Shown in pieces: positions 41,733-50,071 of a stretch of 64,000 nt of DNA; within the stretch, counting starts at the first letter, position 1; each line of letters opens with the position of its first letter. The position numbers and the translations under genes were made by a program. Location of the stretch: positions 1 to 64,000 of the forward strand of contig NZ_LGDG01000235.1 in the NCBI RefSeq assembly GCF_001279775.1. The letters run 5' to 3'. Under the pieces are notes generated by a model that was not told the DNA's origin, made no database searches, and saw only the letters and a list, made by a program, of their open reading frames with translations. Origin of the DNA: Streptomyces sp. MMG1533 (lineage in GTDB: Bacteria; Actinomycetota; Actinomycetes; Streptomycetales; Streptomycetaceae).

Positions 41733-42611
41733 ATGCGACAGGTCACCCGCAAAGGCCTGATGACCATGGCCGCCGCCACCGGCGTGATCGCCGCCGCCGG
41801 CGGTGCGGCGCACGCCGACTCGGGCGCGAGCGGATCGGGCACGAACTCGTCCGGGCTGCTGTCGGGCAACTCGGTGCAGGCGCCGGTCAACGTGCCGGTG
41901 AACGTCTGCGGCAACACGGTCAACGTCGTCGGGCTCCTCAACCCGGCGATGGGCAACAAGTGTGTCAACACCGGCATCAAGAGCGGCGGCGGGAGCGGCT
42001 CGTCCGGTGGGTACGGCGACTCCGGCGGACATGGGGAACACGGCGGTCAGGGCGGCTCCGGCGGCTCGGACGCGGGCGGGCACACCGGTGGTTCGCAGGG
42101 CGTCGGCTCGGGCAACCACGTCGAGGTGCCGATCGACGCGCCGGTGAACGTCTGCGGCAACAGCGTCGACATCATCGGCATCGGCAACTCCACCACGGGC
42201 AACGACTGTGCGAACGGGGGCGGTTCAGGCGAGACCGTGCCTCCGGGAGGCGGTCAGGAGACGCCGCCCGGCAGTCCCGAGCAGCCGGGCAACCCCGAGC
42301 AGCCGGGCAGTCCCGAGCAGCCCGGCAGTCCCGAGCAGCCCGGCAGTCCCGAGCAGCCGGGCAACCCCGGCAGTCCGGTGGAGCCCGGTCGCCCGGGTGC
42401 CCCGAACACGCCGCCCAGCTCGGGCGACGAGACGCCGGGCGGTTCCTTGCACCCCAACCGGCCGGGTGCCCAGTCCGTCACCCAGCCGCGAGGCGCCGCA
42501 CAGCTCGCCCACACCGGCAGTGACCTGCCGATGGGTCTCGCGCTCCCCGTGGGCGCGGGGGCGCTGCTGGCGGGCGCGCTGCTCTACCGGAAGGCGCGCG
42601 CCTCGGCATAA
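41733..42611 (+). CDS. chpC: Long chaplin with two chaplin domains and a sortase LAHTG signal (ChpC-like)
   Basis: A 292-residue protein with a signal peptide (about residues 1-30), a first chaplin domain (about 45-75, NVCGNTVNVVGLLNPAMGN), a Gly/Ser/His-rich linker, a second chaplin domain (about 130-165, NVCGNSVDIIGIGNSTTGN) and a Pro/Glu/Gln/Gly spacer with a repeated GSPEQP unit. It ends with LAHTG, a hydrophobic helix and a basic tail (YRKARASA), so sortase should anchor it to the wall. Longer-than-usual spacer repeats distinguish it. It sits next to chpH as in the S. coelicolor chpC-chpH pair. Confidence 0.92.
   Translation: MRQVTRKGLMTMAAATGVIAAAGGAAHADSGASGSGTNSSGLLSGNSVQAPVNVPVNVCGNTVNVVGLLNPAMGNKCVNTGIKSGGGSGSSGGYGDSGGHGEHGGQGGSGGSDAGGHTGGSQGVGSGNHVEVPIDAPVNVCGNSVDIIGIGNSTTGNDCANGGGSGETVPPGGGQETPPGSPEQPGNPEQPGSPEQPGSPEQPGSPEQPGNPGSPVEPGRPGAPNTPPSSGDETPGGSLHPNRPGAQSVTQPRGAAQLAHTGSDLPMGLALPVGAGALLAGALLYRKARASA
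42270..42359 (+). repeat. Five 18-bp coding repeats in the long chaplin
   Basis: Units of GGCAGTCCCGAGCAGCCG (or the GGCAAC variant) begin at 42270, 42288, 42306, 42324 and 42342, with a degraded sixth copy after. Each encodes G-(S/N)-P-E-Q-P in the cell-wall spacer, so the spacer length can vary in-frame. Confidence 0.9.
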
Positions 42612-42661
42612 ACCGGGGCAAGGAGATTCAAGGCACCGCGAACTGCCTCGGCGGTGCGTGC

Positions 42662-42700
42662 AACGGAGCGGGCCCTGCCTCGGTGGGGCCCGCTCCGTTT
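42662..42700 (+). terminator. Hairpin terminator after the long chaplin gene
   Basis: AACGGAGCGGGCCC and GGGCCCGCTCCGTT form a perfect 14-bp stem with a 10-nt loop followed by TTCC. It lies between convergent genes and may serve both. Confidence 0.88.
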
Positions 42701-42713
42701 CCGTCGCCTCAGT

Positions 42714-42902
42714 TCACCATGTGGCGCGAACCTGGCGGATGATCCGCCGGCGCAGCCGCACCCTGCGGCTGCCGTCGCGCAGCAGGCTCAGGCGGTCCAA
42801 CTCCCAGTGTCCGTACTCGGCATGGTCCGTCAGCAGGCGTGTCGCGTCCTTGCGGGAGACCCCGCGCGGTACGTACACGTCGACAAATTCGTATTCCGGC
42901 AT
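42714..42902 (-). CDS. DUF5703 family small protein
   Basis: The 62-residue product MPEYEFVDVYVPRG... has RVRLRRRIIRQ near its C-terminus, typical of the small DUF5703 proteins conserved in Streptomyces and relatives. Function unknown. It is basic, with no membrane segment or signal peptide. It is divergent from the next gene, with 47 bp between the start codons. Confidence 0.8.
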   Translation of the reverse strand: MPEYEFVDVYVPRGVSRKDATRLLTDHAEYGHWELDRLSLLRDGSRRVRLRRRIIRQVRATW

Positions 42903-42949
42903 CGCATCTATTGTGCGGGCTGGGGCCCGGTACGGATAGCGTCTGCACT

Positions 42950-43687
42950 ATGTCTGATGCTGCGCAGCCCACCGCTGCCGAGGTACGAGCCGCCGCCGAG
43001 GCGGTCAAGACCGCGCTCGACCGCCACCTGGCCGCGGTCGAACGCCGGTCGGGGGAGGACGACCCGGCCGTGTACGAGGCGTTCAACGAGCTGGCCGCGG
43101 CCGCGGAGGCGTACGACGAACTGCTCTACGACCGCTACGACGAGGTCACGCCCTTCGAGATCCCCGGCGCGGACGACTCGCTTCCGCCCTACATCGGCCC
43201 CGAGGAGCCGAACGCCCTCAGCGTGCTGATCCGCCGCGACTACGCCGTGGTGGAGCCCCAGCGGCTGCTGGCCCAGGCCCAGCGGGTCGAGGCGGCGGAG
43301 TACGACGAGAGCGGGGAGGCCTCCGGCACGGTGCACGGGGCGCTAGGCATCCTGTTCGGCGAGTTCGAGGCGGACGAAATCGCCTCCCGGCACAAGGAGT
43401 TCGGCCTGGAGGAGGGCGACTCCACACTCTGGGTGACGGCGGCGGACGAGACGCCGGAGCCCGGCGAGTGGCTGGAGACGCCGTTCGAGCAGATCGACCC
43501 GCAGCGGGTGGTGTGCCGCTTCGACGCCAGCGCGGTCTTCGACGACGACGTGGACGACATCGACGGCATCGACGACGAGGACGCGGAAGAGATCGACGAC
43601 GCGGCCGGGGAACTCGGGGACGACCTCGACGCGGATGTGGACGAGGCAGAGGACGAGGATCTGGAGCGGCTCGACGCCGATCGCTGA
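42950..43687 (+). CDS. Conserved actinobacterial protein of unknown function with acidic tail
   Basis: The 245-residue product starts at MSDAAQPTAAEVRAAAEAVK. The frame is open upstream, but this ATG gives a compact divergent promoter region with the DUF5703 gene. The N-terminal 80 residues are helical. The C-terminal 45 residues are almost all Asp/Glu with Ala/Gly (for example DDIDGIDDEDAEEIDD). I do not recognise a catalytic motif. Orthologues at this locus are known in Streptomyces as hypothetical proteins. Confidence 0.75.
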   Translation: MSDAAQPTAAEVRAAAEAVKTALDRHLAAVERRSGEDDPAVYEAFNELAAAAEAYDELLYDRYDEVTPFEIPGADDSLPPYIGPEEPNALSVLIRRDYAVVEPQRLLAQAQRVEAAEYDESGEASGTVHGALGILFGEFEADEIASRHKEFGLEEGDSTLWVTAADETPEPGEWLETPFEQIDPQRVVCRFDASAVFDDDVDDIDGIDDEDAEEIDDAAGELGDDLDADVDEAEDEDLERLDADR

Positions 43688-43718
43688 GCCGACGCGCGCT
43701 GCGACTCCGGTCGCGACA

Positions 43719-43766
43719 CGGCGGCGGCCCGGAGGCCATGTCGGCCCTCCGGGACCGCCGCCGTTC
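43719..43766. terminator. Hairpin between convergent genes
   Basis: CGGCGGCGGCCCGGAGG pairs with CCTCCGGGACCGCCGCCG (one bulged base) around an 11-nt loop and is followed by TTCTCG. It is placed to end both the unknown-protein gene and the RecD-like gene. Confidence 0.8.
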
Positions 43767-43787
43767 TCGTGCTGCGGGGCCGCCCTG

Positions 43788-45986
43788 TCAGCCGGCCGTC
43801 GGGACCTGCGGAGCGAGCAGTGCGGGCAGGCGGGTCGTGCGGGGTTTCGCCGGGATCTCGGCCACGGCACGGGCGAGCGCCTGGTCCACGCCGTGGATCA
43901 CGGACAGATGGCGGTCCGCCCGGCCGAACGCCGTGTACACCCAGGGCCGGCTGAGCGCCTGCACGGCGTCGCCGGGCAGCACCACGACCACCGCGGGCCA
44001 CCGGGAGCCCACCGCCTGGTGCGCGGTCAGCGCCCACCCGTGCCGCACGGACTGCTCCACCCGCTCCTGCGGTACGACGACGGCCTCGCCGGCGCACGAC
44101 AGGTGCAGCCCGTCGGTGTCGGCCTTGACCACGCGGCCCGGCAGCGTACGGCCCGGTGCGGGGGAGTAGGCGATCCGGTCGCCGGGGTCGAAGCCGCCGA
44201 AACGGCCGGGTCCGGGGTTGAGCCGCTCCTTGAGGGCGGCGTTCAACACCCGCGTGCCGACCGCACCACCGTGCCCCGGCGTGATCACCTGCGTCTCCTC
44301 GGCGGGAACCCCGATCGCCCTGGGAACCGAGTCCGCGACGAGCTGCACGGTCCGGTGCACGGCCTCGCCCGCGTCCCGCACCGGGACGATCACGACCTCC
44401 TTGCCGGGGGCCTCGACCTGGTTGAGCTCGCCGATGCCGATACCGGAGACCAGCTCGCCCAGCGGGCCCGGGTCCGGGCGCCGGGAGGCGACCTGCGGGC
44501 AGATCCGCGCGGCCAGCAGATCCGCGAACACCCGCCCGGGACCGACGGACCACAGGACCGCCGGGTCCCCGGCCAGCACCAGCCGGGCGCCGTCCGACAA
44601 CGACTCGGCGAGCAGCGCCGCCGTCTCGACGTCCAGCTGAGGCGCGTCGAGCACCACGAGCAGGTCGAGGTCCAGCGCCCCGTCGGCATCCCGACCGGGC
44701 CCTTCGGCACCGGACAGGAGCCCGGCGACAGTGGCGACAGCGGCCTCACCGGTTTCCGGAACGCCGGTACGGCCGACCTGCGCCCCGAAGCGGTCGCGGC
44801 CGACCGGGCCGTGGGCGGCAGCCCAGGCACGCAGCCCCAGCCCGCGGGCGGCGCCCATCAGCGCGGCCGGTTCGGCCAGGGAGGCCTCACCACCCGTGTG
44901 GAGGACCAGGCCATGGCCCGCGACCGCCCGGATCAGCTCGGCGGCGGAGCCCTCGGCCGTGGCGGCTGCCTGCTCCCAGTCCGCGGCCGAACGGTCCTCC
45001 TTCGGCACCGAGTTGATCAGCCGGGCCAGGCCGTCGGCGAGGCTCTCCTCGGCGAGCGCGTACCGCTCCAGACCGACGAGGACACGCACCGGGCGCTCCT
45101 CGTCCTCCCCGTCACCCTCCTCCTCGTCGCCCCGCTCCCGCCGCTCCGGCACCCCCGGCCCTTCCAGGGCGTCCTGGAAGACCAGGGCATCGCCCTCGGC
45201 AAGGGTGCTCTGGACGGCCGCGTCGGCATCCGGCACGCCCCGCTGGGCCAGCGCGGCGGTGAGTGCCGGCATCTCCAGGGCGGTGTGCCCGGCGAGGGCG
45301 GCCTGCTCCAGCAGCCAGACGGTGACCGCCCGGCCGCGCCGCTCGTCGTCCGGCCCGCACTCCGCGCCGAGCAGTGCCCGCGCGAACCCGTCGGCCTGTT
45401 CCGGCCGCACGCCCGCGACGCGCAACAACTGCCAGGGATCCGCCCGCAATTGCTCGTCGGCTCCCTCACCGAGAGCCGCGACGACCTGCGGCGCCAGCAC
45501 GTCCGGTGCCCCGCCCCCGGTCAGCACCCGCGCCACGGACTCGACGGTCTCAGGCGCCGGGGCCACCGGGGACGCCGACACCGGCTGCGGCCTCGGCTCC
45601 GGCGCGGTGCGACGCGGTGCGGGTTCGGGCTCGCTGAATGCGGCGGCCACGGGCTTCTCCCCGCTCTCCACCGCACGTACAGCGGCGAGAAGGTCGGCGG
45701 CCTTCCCGCTGAGCTTGGTCCCGGCGGCGATGGGCGCCTGCTTCTCCGCCTTCCGCCTCTCGATCCGCTCCCGCTCCAGCCGCTGCGCGGCCAGCTCGGC
45801 CTCGGCCTCGGACAGCTTCTTCGCGTCTTCGGCGTCGCCCTCGCCGGCCGGGCTCTCGGAGGCGTCACCGCCCTCTGCGTCACCGCCCTCTGCGGCACCG
45901 GCGTCCGCGATGCCGGCGTCCGCGATGCCCGGCGTCCCCGGCTCGGCGTCCTCTGCGTCCCCAGTGGGCTCCGGCTCCGTGCTCAC
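43788..45986 (-). CDS. RecD2-like helix-hairpin-helix helicase homologue lacking Walker A
   Basis: The 732-residue protein has an acidic low-complexity N-terminus (1 to about 60), a helix-hairpin-helix-like region (about 155-190) and a RecD/UvrD-type core. LVLAGDPAVLWSVGPGRVFADLL and the motif VI-like end WVYTAFGRADRHLSVIHG match RecD2. At the P-loop position the sequence reads LVLHTGGEASLAEP, without GxGKT, and the Walker B DEAS is VVLDAPQL. It is therefore unlikely to hydrolyse ATP. It overlaps the AKR gene by 4 bp. Confidence 0.8.
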   Translation of the reverse strand: MSTEPEPTGDAEDAEPGTPGIADAGIADAGAAEGGDAEGGDASESPAGEGDAEDAKKLSEAEAELAAQRLERERIERRKAEKQAPIAAGTKLSGKAADLLAAVRAVESGEKPVAAAFSEPEPAPRRTAPEPRPQPVSASPVAPAPETVESVARVLTGGGAPDVLAPQVVAALGEGADEQLRADPWQLLRVAGVRPEQADGFARALLGAECGPDDERRGRAVTVWLLEQAALAGHTALEMPALTAALAQRGVPDADAAVQSTLAEGDALVFQDALEGPGVPERRERGDEEEGDGEDEERPVRVLVGLERYALAEESLADGLARLINSVPKEDRSAADWEQAAATAEGSAAELIRAVAGHGLVLHTGGEASLAEPAALMGAARGLGLRAWAAAHGPVGRDRFGAQVGRTGVPETGEAAVATVAGLLSGAEGPGRDADGALDLDLLVVLDAPQLDVETAALLAESLSDGARLVLAGDPAVLWSVGPGRVFADLLAARICPQVASRRPDPGPLGELVSGIGIGELNQVEAPGKEVVIVPVRDAGEAVHRTVQLVADSVPRAIGVPAEETQVITPGHGGAVGTRVLNAALKERLNPGPGRFGGFDPGDRIAYSPAPGRTLPGRVVKADTDGLHLSCAGEAVVVPQERVEQSVRHGWALTAHQAVGSRWPAVVVVLPGDAVQALSRPWVYTAFGRADRHLSVIHGVDQALARAVAEIPAKPRTTRLPALLAPQVPTAG

Positions 45987-46966
45987 AGCGTGCTCCAGTC
46001 GTGATCGGGATAGCGGTGCACGGGCGCCGACACGTCGTCGAGCGCCCGGCAGATCTCGTCAGGAAGACTAAGGGCCTCCACTGACAATGCCGCCGTGAGC
46101 TGCTGCGCGTTGCGCGCGCCGACGATCGGCGCGGCCACGCCCGGCCGGTCGCGCACCCAGGCGAGGGCCACCTGGAGCGGGGTCACCGCGAGCCCGTCAG
46201 CCGCCGTCGTCACGGCATCCACGATGCGGGTCGCCGTGTCGTCGAGGTACGGCGCGACGAACGGTGCCAGATGCTCCGAGGCGCCCCGCGAGTCGGACGG
46301 CGTCGAGTGCCGGTACTTGCCGGTCAGCACACCGCGCCCGAGCGGCGACGAGGGAAGCATGCCGATCCCCAGGTCCAGGGCGGCCGGCAGCACCTCCCGC
46401 TCGACGCCGCGCTGGAGCAGCGAGTACTCGAGCTGCGTGCTCGCCAGCCGGGTGCGCGTGCCCGGCGCGGCGATCTGCCAGGTCGCGGCCTTGGCGAGCT
46501 GCCAGCCACAGAAGTTGGAGACCCCGGCATACCGGGCTCGCCCGCTGCTGACCGCCAGGTCGAGCGCCTGGAGGGTCTCGTCCAGCGGGGTGTCCGGGTC
46601 GAAGGCGTGGATGTGCCACACGTCGACATAGTCCGTGCCGAGCCGGGCCAGCGAGGCGTCCAACGCGGAGAGCAGATGCCCGCGCGAGCCGTCGAACCGG
46701 CGGTCGGGATCCGGCACGCTGCCCGCCTTGGTCGAGATGACCAGGTCTCGGCGCGGCACGAGGCCTTCTATGAGACGTCCGAGCAGATACTCGGCCTCCC
46801 CGTCGCCGTACACGTCCGCCGTGTCGACGAGGCTCCCACCCGCTTCCCAGAACGTCTTCAAGAGGTCCGCGGCATCATGCTCGTCGGTGTCCCGGCCCCA
46901 AGTGAGAGTGCCGAGCCCGATCCGTGACACACGCAGGCCGGTGCGGCCGAGATGCCTCTGCTCCAT
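45983..46966 (-). CDS. Aldo/keto reductase
   Basis: A 327-residue NADPH-dependent TIM-barrel oxidoreductase. The AKR catalytic tetrad is visible: Asp and Tyr in VDTADVYGDGEAE, Lys in VISTKAG and His in VWHIHAF. It resembles the YajO/Tas-type AKRs. Start ATG at 46964-46966 (MEQRHLGRTGLRVS), the standard N-terminus; the upstream open extension is in repeat-like sequence. The stop overlaps the RecD-like start (ATGA). Substrate unknown. Confidence 0.9.
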   Translation of the reverse strand: MEQRHLGRTGLRVSRIGLGTLTWGRDTDEHDAADLLKTFWEAGGSLVDTADVYGDGEAEYLLGRLIEGLVPRRDLVISTKAGSVPDPDRRFDGSRGHLLSALDASLARLGTDYVDVWHIHAFDPDTPLDETLQALDLAVSSGRARYAGVSNFCGWQLAKAATWQIAAPGTRTRLASTQLEYSLLQRGVEREVLPAALDLGIGMLPSSPLGRGVLTGKYRHSTPSDSRGASEHLAPFVAPYLDDTATRIVDAVTTAADGLAVTPLQVALAWVRDRPGVAAPIVGARNAQQLTAALSVEALSLPDEICRALDDVSAPVHRYPDHDWSTL

Positions 46967-47110
46967 GAACGCCGAGATTACTGGCCAGAACCTGTCGCGT
47001 GGGGGCCTGTGGATAACCAGTTTCCGCCGACGACACCGGCATTGCCCCGGCCATCTGCCGGGGGCTCCGCCCCCAGACCCCCGACCTATGCCCACCCACC
47101 ACCCGACTCG

Positions 47111-47400
47111 CTCGGCCGAGAGGCGGACCTCACCCTGGGGGCTGCGCCCCCAACGGGTGGGTGGGGGCTACGGATGGCCTCTACCCGCCACCCGACTCCA
47201 CGGGCCAGGAGATGGCCCTCGCCCGGGGCTACACCCCTGTGGGTGGGTGCGGGTTGGTGACGGCATCAACCCACCACTCGTCTCGGTCGGTCGGGAGGTG
47301 GGCCTCGCCTTGGGGGCTGCGCCCCAGTGGGTGGGTGGGGGCTGCGGATGGCTTCTGCCCACGACCCGTCTCGGTCGGCCGAGAGGTGGCCCGTGCCCGC
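47111..47400. repeat. About 86-bp imperfect tandem repeats
   Basis: Copies start near 47111, 47198, 47283 and 47369 (last one partial). Each has a CTCGG(C/T)CG-like beginning, TGGGGGCTGCGCCCC-type palindrome, GGTGGGTG and GGATGGC(C/T)TCT blocks. The second copy is the most diverged. Confidence 0.75.
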
Positions 47401-47425
47401 CCGCAACCGGCGCCGCAAGGTGCGC

Positions 47426-47690
47426 GCACCCGCACCGCGGCGAGGCCGTACCGGGACGGCGTACGCTCCCGCACCCGCGCCGCGGCGAGGCGGCACCGGG
47501 ACGGCGTACGCTCCCGCACCCGCGCCGCGGCGAGGCGGCACCGGGACGGCGTACGCTCCCGCACCCGCACCGCGGCGAGGCCGTACCGGGACGGCGTACG
47601 CTCCCGCACTCGCACTCGCACCCGCACCGCGGCGAGGCGGCACCGGGACGGCGTACGCTCCCGCACCCGCGTACGGCGGGAAGGGGACGT
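47426..47690. repeat. 45-bp tandem repeat array, five copies
   Basis: The core CCGCGGCGAGG recurs at 47435, 47480, 47525 and 47570 (exact 45-bp steps) and at 47627 (57-bp step, caused by a 12-bp expansion of CGCACT). Each unit continues with ACCGGGACGGCGTACGCTCC. The period is a multiple of three, so two strands stay open without being genes. Confidence 0.9.
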
Positions 47691-47914
47691 GTCGGGGGGT
47701 GTCCGCCCGCAGCGGTTGGCGCGTCAACGCGTTCGCCCCCGCAAGAAACCGATTCCGCGCCGTTCCGAGGACGGACACCCCCCGACACGGCCCCGACCCC
47801 ACCACAACCGAAGGCGCTACGCGCACCCCCACTCAACCCGCACAGGCCGCCGCAGGCACCCGCACGCTAAGGTCTTCGAACAAGGGACGTTACTGATCGG
47901 TAAGGGGATTCGGC

Positions 47915-48970
47915 ATGCAGCTCGGGATCAACCTCGGCTACTGGGGTGCCGGCATGGACGCGGACAATCTGGCCGTCGCACAGGAGGCCGACCGGCTCGG
48001 ATACGCCGTCTGCTGGGCCGCCGAGGCCTACGGCTCCGACGCGGCCACCGTGCTCACCTGGGTCGCCGCCCAGACCGAACGCATCGATGTGGGCTCGGCC
48101 ATCTTCCAGATCCCGGCCCGCCAGCCGGCGATGACCGCGATGACCGCCGCCACCCTCGACTCGCTGTCCGGCGGCCGCTTCCGCCTCGGCCTCGGCGTCT
48201 CCGGCCCGCAGGTCTCCGAGGGCTGGTACGGCGTCAAGTTCGACAAGCCGCTCTCCCGCACCCGCGAGTACGTCGAGATCGTCCGGAAGGCGATGACCCG
48301 CGAACGCCTCTCCTTCGAGGGCGAGCACTGGACCCTGCCCCTCCCCGGCGGCCCCGGCAAGCCCATCAAGCTCACCGTGCACCCGGAGCGCGAGCACATC
48401 CCGCTGTACATCGCCGCCATCGGCCCGAAGAACCTCGAGCAGACCGGCGAGATCGCGGACGGCGCCCTGCTGATCTTCCCCTCCGCCGAGCACCTCGAGG
48501 AGACCACGATCAAGTATCTGCGCGCCGGGCGCGAGAAGGCCGGCAAGACCCTCGACGGGTTCGACGTCTGCCCGACGCTCCCGCTCGCCGTCGGCGACGA
48601 CAAGGACGTGGCCGCGCTCGCCGACGCCTTCCGCCCGTACACCGCGCTGTACGTCGGCGGCATGGGCAGCAGCAAGCAGAACTTCTACAACCAGCTCGCC
48701 CGCCGCATGGGGTACGAGAAGGAGGCCGCCGAGATCCAGGACAAGTACCTGTCCGGCGACAAGCAGGGCGCGGCCGCCGCCGTACCGCACGACCTGATCG
48801 ACAAGACGACCCTGCTGGGCTCGGTCGACCGGATCGCGGACCGGATGAAGGAGTACGCGGCCGCCGGAGTCACCACCCTGAGCCTCGCCCCCGCGGGCTT
48901 CACGCTCGACGAGCGGCTCGCCTCGCTCCGGGCCGGCACGCAGGCCCTGGAGCGCGCCGGGCTCGCCTGA
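47915..48970 (+). CDS. LLM-class F420-dependent oxidoreductase
   Basis: A 351-residue luciferase-like TIM barrel with MQLGINLGYWGAGM at the N-terminus, RIDVGSAIFQIPARQPAMTA and SGGRFRLGLGVSGPQVSEGW. This is the pattern of the Rv3520c-type F420-dependent enzymes. F420 use is inferred from family. It should carry out hydride transfer between F420 and an unknown substrate. AAGGGG precedes ATG 47915. Confidence 0.92.
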   Translation: MQLGINLGYWGAGMDADNLAVAQEADRLGYAVCWAAEAYGSDAATVLTWVAAQTERIDVGSAIFQIPARQPAMTAMTAATLDSLSGGRFRLGLGVSGPQVSEGWYGVKFDKPLSRTREYVEIVRKAMTRERLSFEGEHWTLPLPGGPGKPIKLTVHPEREHIPLYIAAIGPKNLEQTGEIADGALLIFPSAEHLEETTIKYLRAGREKAGKTLDGFDVCPTLPLAVGDDKDVAALADAFRPYTALYVGGMGSSKQNFYNQLARRMGYEKEAAEIQDKYLSGDKQGAAAAVPHDLIDKTTLLGSVDRIADRMKEYAAAGVTTLSLAPAGFTLDERLASLRAGTQALERAGLA

Positions 48971-49043
48971 GCCGGGGGTGCACGTGCCGGGCCCGCACGA
49001 TCCGGGCCCGCACAACGCACCGTTCAACCACCGGAGGTTTCAG

Positions 49044-49084
49044 CGGCCGTGGTGGGGGCTCGGGGGTCTTCCCCGCCACGGCCG
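49044..49084 (+). terminator. Hairpin downstream of the LLM gene
   Basis: CGGCCGTGGTGGGG pairs with CCCCGCCACGGCCG (one mismatch) around a 13-nt loop. There is no U-tract. It lies 74 bp after the LLM stop, in the 278-bp gap before the ferritin-like gene. The gap also holds two GGGCCCGCAC direct repeats (about 49000). Confidence 0.65.
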
Positions 49085-49248
49085 TCACGCAGAACAACGC
49101 GCCCGGGCCCGCGCGGTTACGCCCCCGAAGCGACCCCGTGGGTCCTCCTTTTGGCGGAGTTGTCCGACACAGCTGTTGCAGCACCCCTCTCGCCGCATTT
49201 GACTCGGTCTTTGCGGAATCCTGCGGAGCCCTGCAGAGAGGTGCCACG

Positions 49249-50037
49249 ATGCTTTCGGCCAAGAGTCTGTTCGAAGAGATCCTCGACAACGACGAGTCCT
49301 TCCGCCTGTTCTGCTCCATCGCGGCCAGCGGGGAGTCCCAGGGCGGCTGGGAGAACGCCCGCATCGCCGCGCTCGTCCCCTTGAGCGAGCGCGGACTGGC
49401 CCCCAAGATCACCCGGCATGGAGCGGACGAGGACAAGCACGGGCGGATCTTCAACGCTCTCATGAAGAAGCGCGGTCTCGAACCCGTCCCCGTCCCGCCG
49501 GAGACCGACTACACGATGCTCCTGGAGAAGCACGGCATCGGACTCGCCCACGAGAAGCTGAAGAGCGACGAGCCGCTGACCGTGCAGGACATCGTCACCT
49601 ACCTCGCCCACAGCCGGGTCACCGAGCAGCGCGCCTCCGAGCAGATGGAACTGCTGCGCAAGCACTTCGCCGACCATCCCGACATCGGCCGCGCGGTCAG
49701 GATGATCTCCGACGACGAGGACAACCACCTCGCCTACTGCCACGAGGAACTGCTGCGATTCGCGTACACCGGACACGGCCGCGCGATTCAGCGGACCCTG
49801 CGCGAGTGCGCGCTGGCGGAGATCCGGATCTACCGGGACGTCAGCCTCGCCGTCATGGCCCACATGGGCCGCATCCTGGAGTGGCCGAGGGCGAAGTCGG
49901 CGGTGCTGGCGGCCGGCATCCACGCGGTGTACGCGTACGAGCGCCTGGCGGGCTGGCGCCGGATGGTGTCCCTGAAGATGCCGGAACGCCGGGATGCTCT
50001 GGGCGGCAGCGCGACCACGGCCCCGGAGTTCGCCTGA
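49249..50037 (+). CDS. Ferritin-like domain protein
   Basis: A 262-residue, mostly helical protein with carboxylate/histidine pairs expected for a di-iron four-helix bundle: HGADEDKHGRIF (about 56-67) and SDDEDNHLAYCHEE (about 154-167). No ferroxidase assignment is certain. Orthologues are found at this place in Streptomyces as ferritin-like proteins. GAGAGG precedes ATG 49249. It is convergent with corA, with 34 bp between the genes that contain AGACCGG-AC-CCGGTCT, a small perfect inverted repeat. Confidence 0.82.
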   Translation: MLSAKSLFEEILDNDESFRLFCSIAASGESQGGWENARIAALVPLSERGLAPKITRHGADEDKHGRIFNALMKKRGLEPVPVPPETDYTMLLEKHGIGLAHEKLKSDEPLTVQDIVTYLAHSRVTEQRASEQMELLRKHFADHPDIGRAVRMISDDEDNHLAYCHEELLRFAYTGHGRAIQRTLRECALAEIRIYRDVSLAVMAHMGRILEWPRAKSAVLAAGIHAVYAYERLAGWRRMVSLKMPERRDALGGSATTAPEFA

Positions 50038-50071
50038 ACCCGAAGACCGGACCCGGTCTCTGCATCCACTC

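Larger units (their letters stand above)
46967..47914. other. 948-bp non-coding region with two tandem arrays
   Basis: It lies between the start of the AKR gene and the LLM oxidoreductase. Several long frames are open on both strands, but none has a plausible product. Apart from the two arrays listed separately, the rest (47691-47914) is simple GC-rich sequence ending in AAGGGG before the next gene. Confidence 0.7.

Noticed and set aside
47426..47690. CRISPR-like array
   Set aside because: Units are tandem with no unique spacers, and there is no cas gene nearby.
47168..47870. Protein-coding gene spanning the 45-bp repeats
   Set aside because: Frames are open on both strands only because the period is a multiple of three; there is no ribosome binding site and no conserved product.
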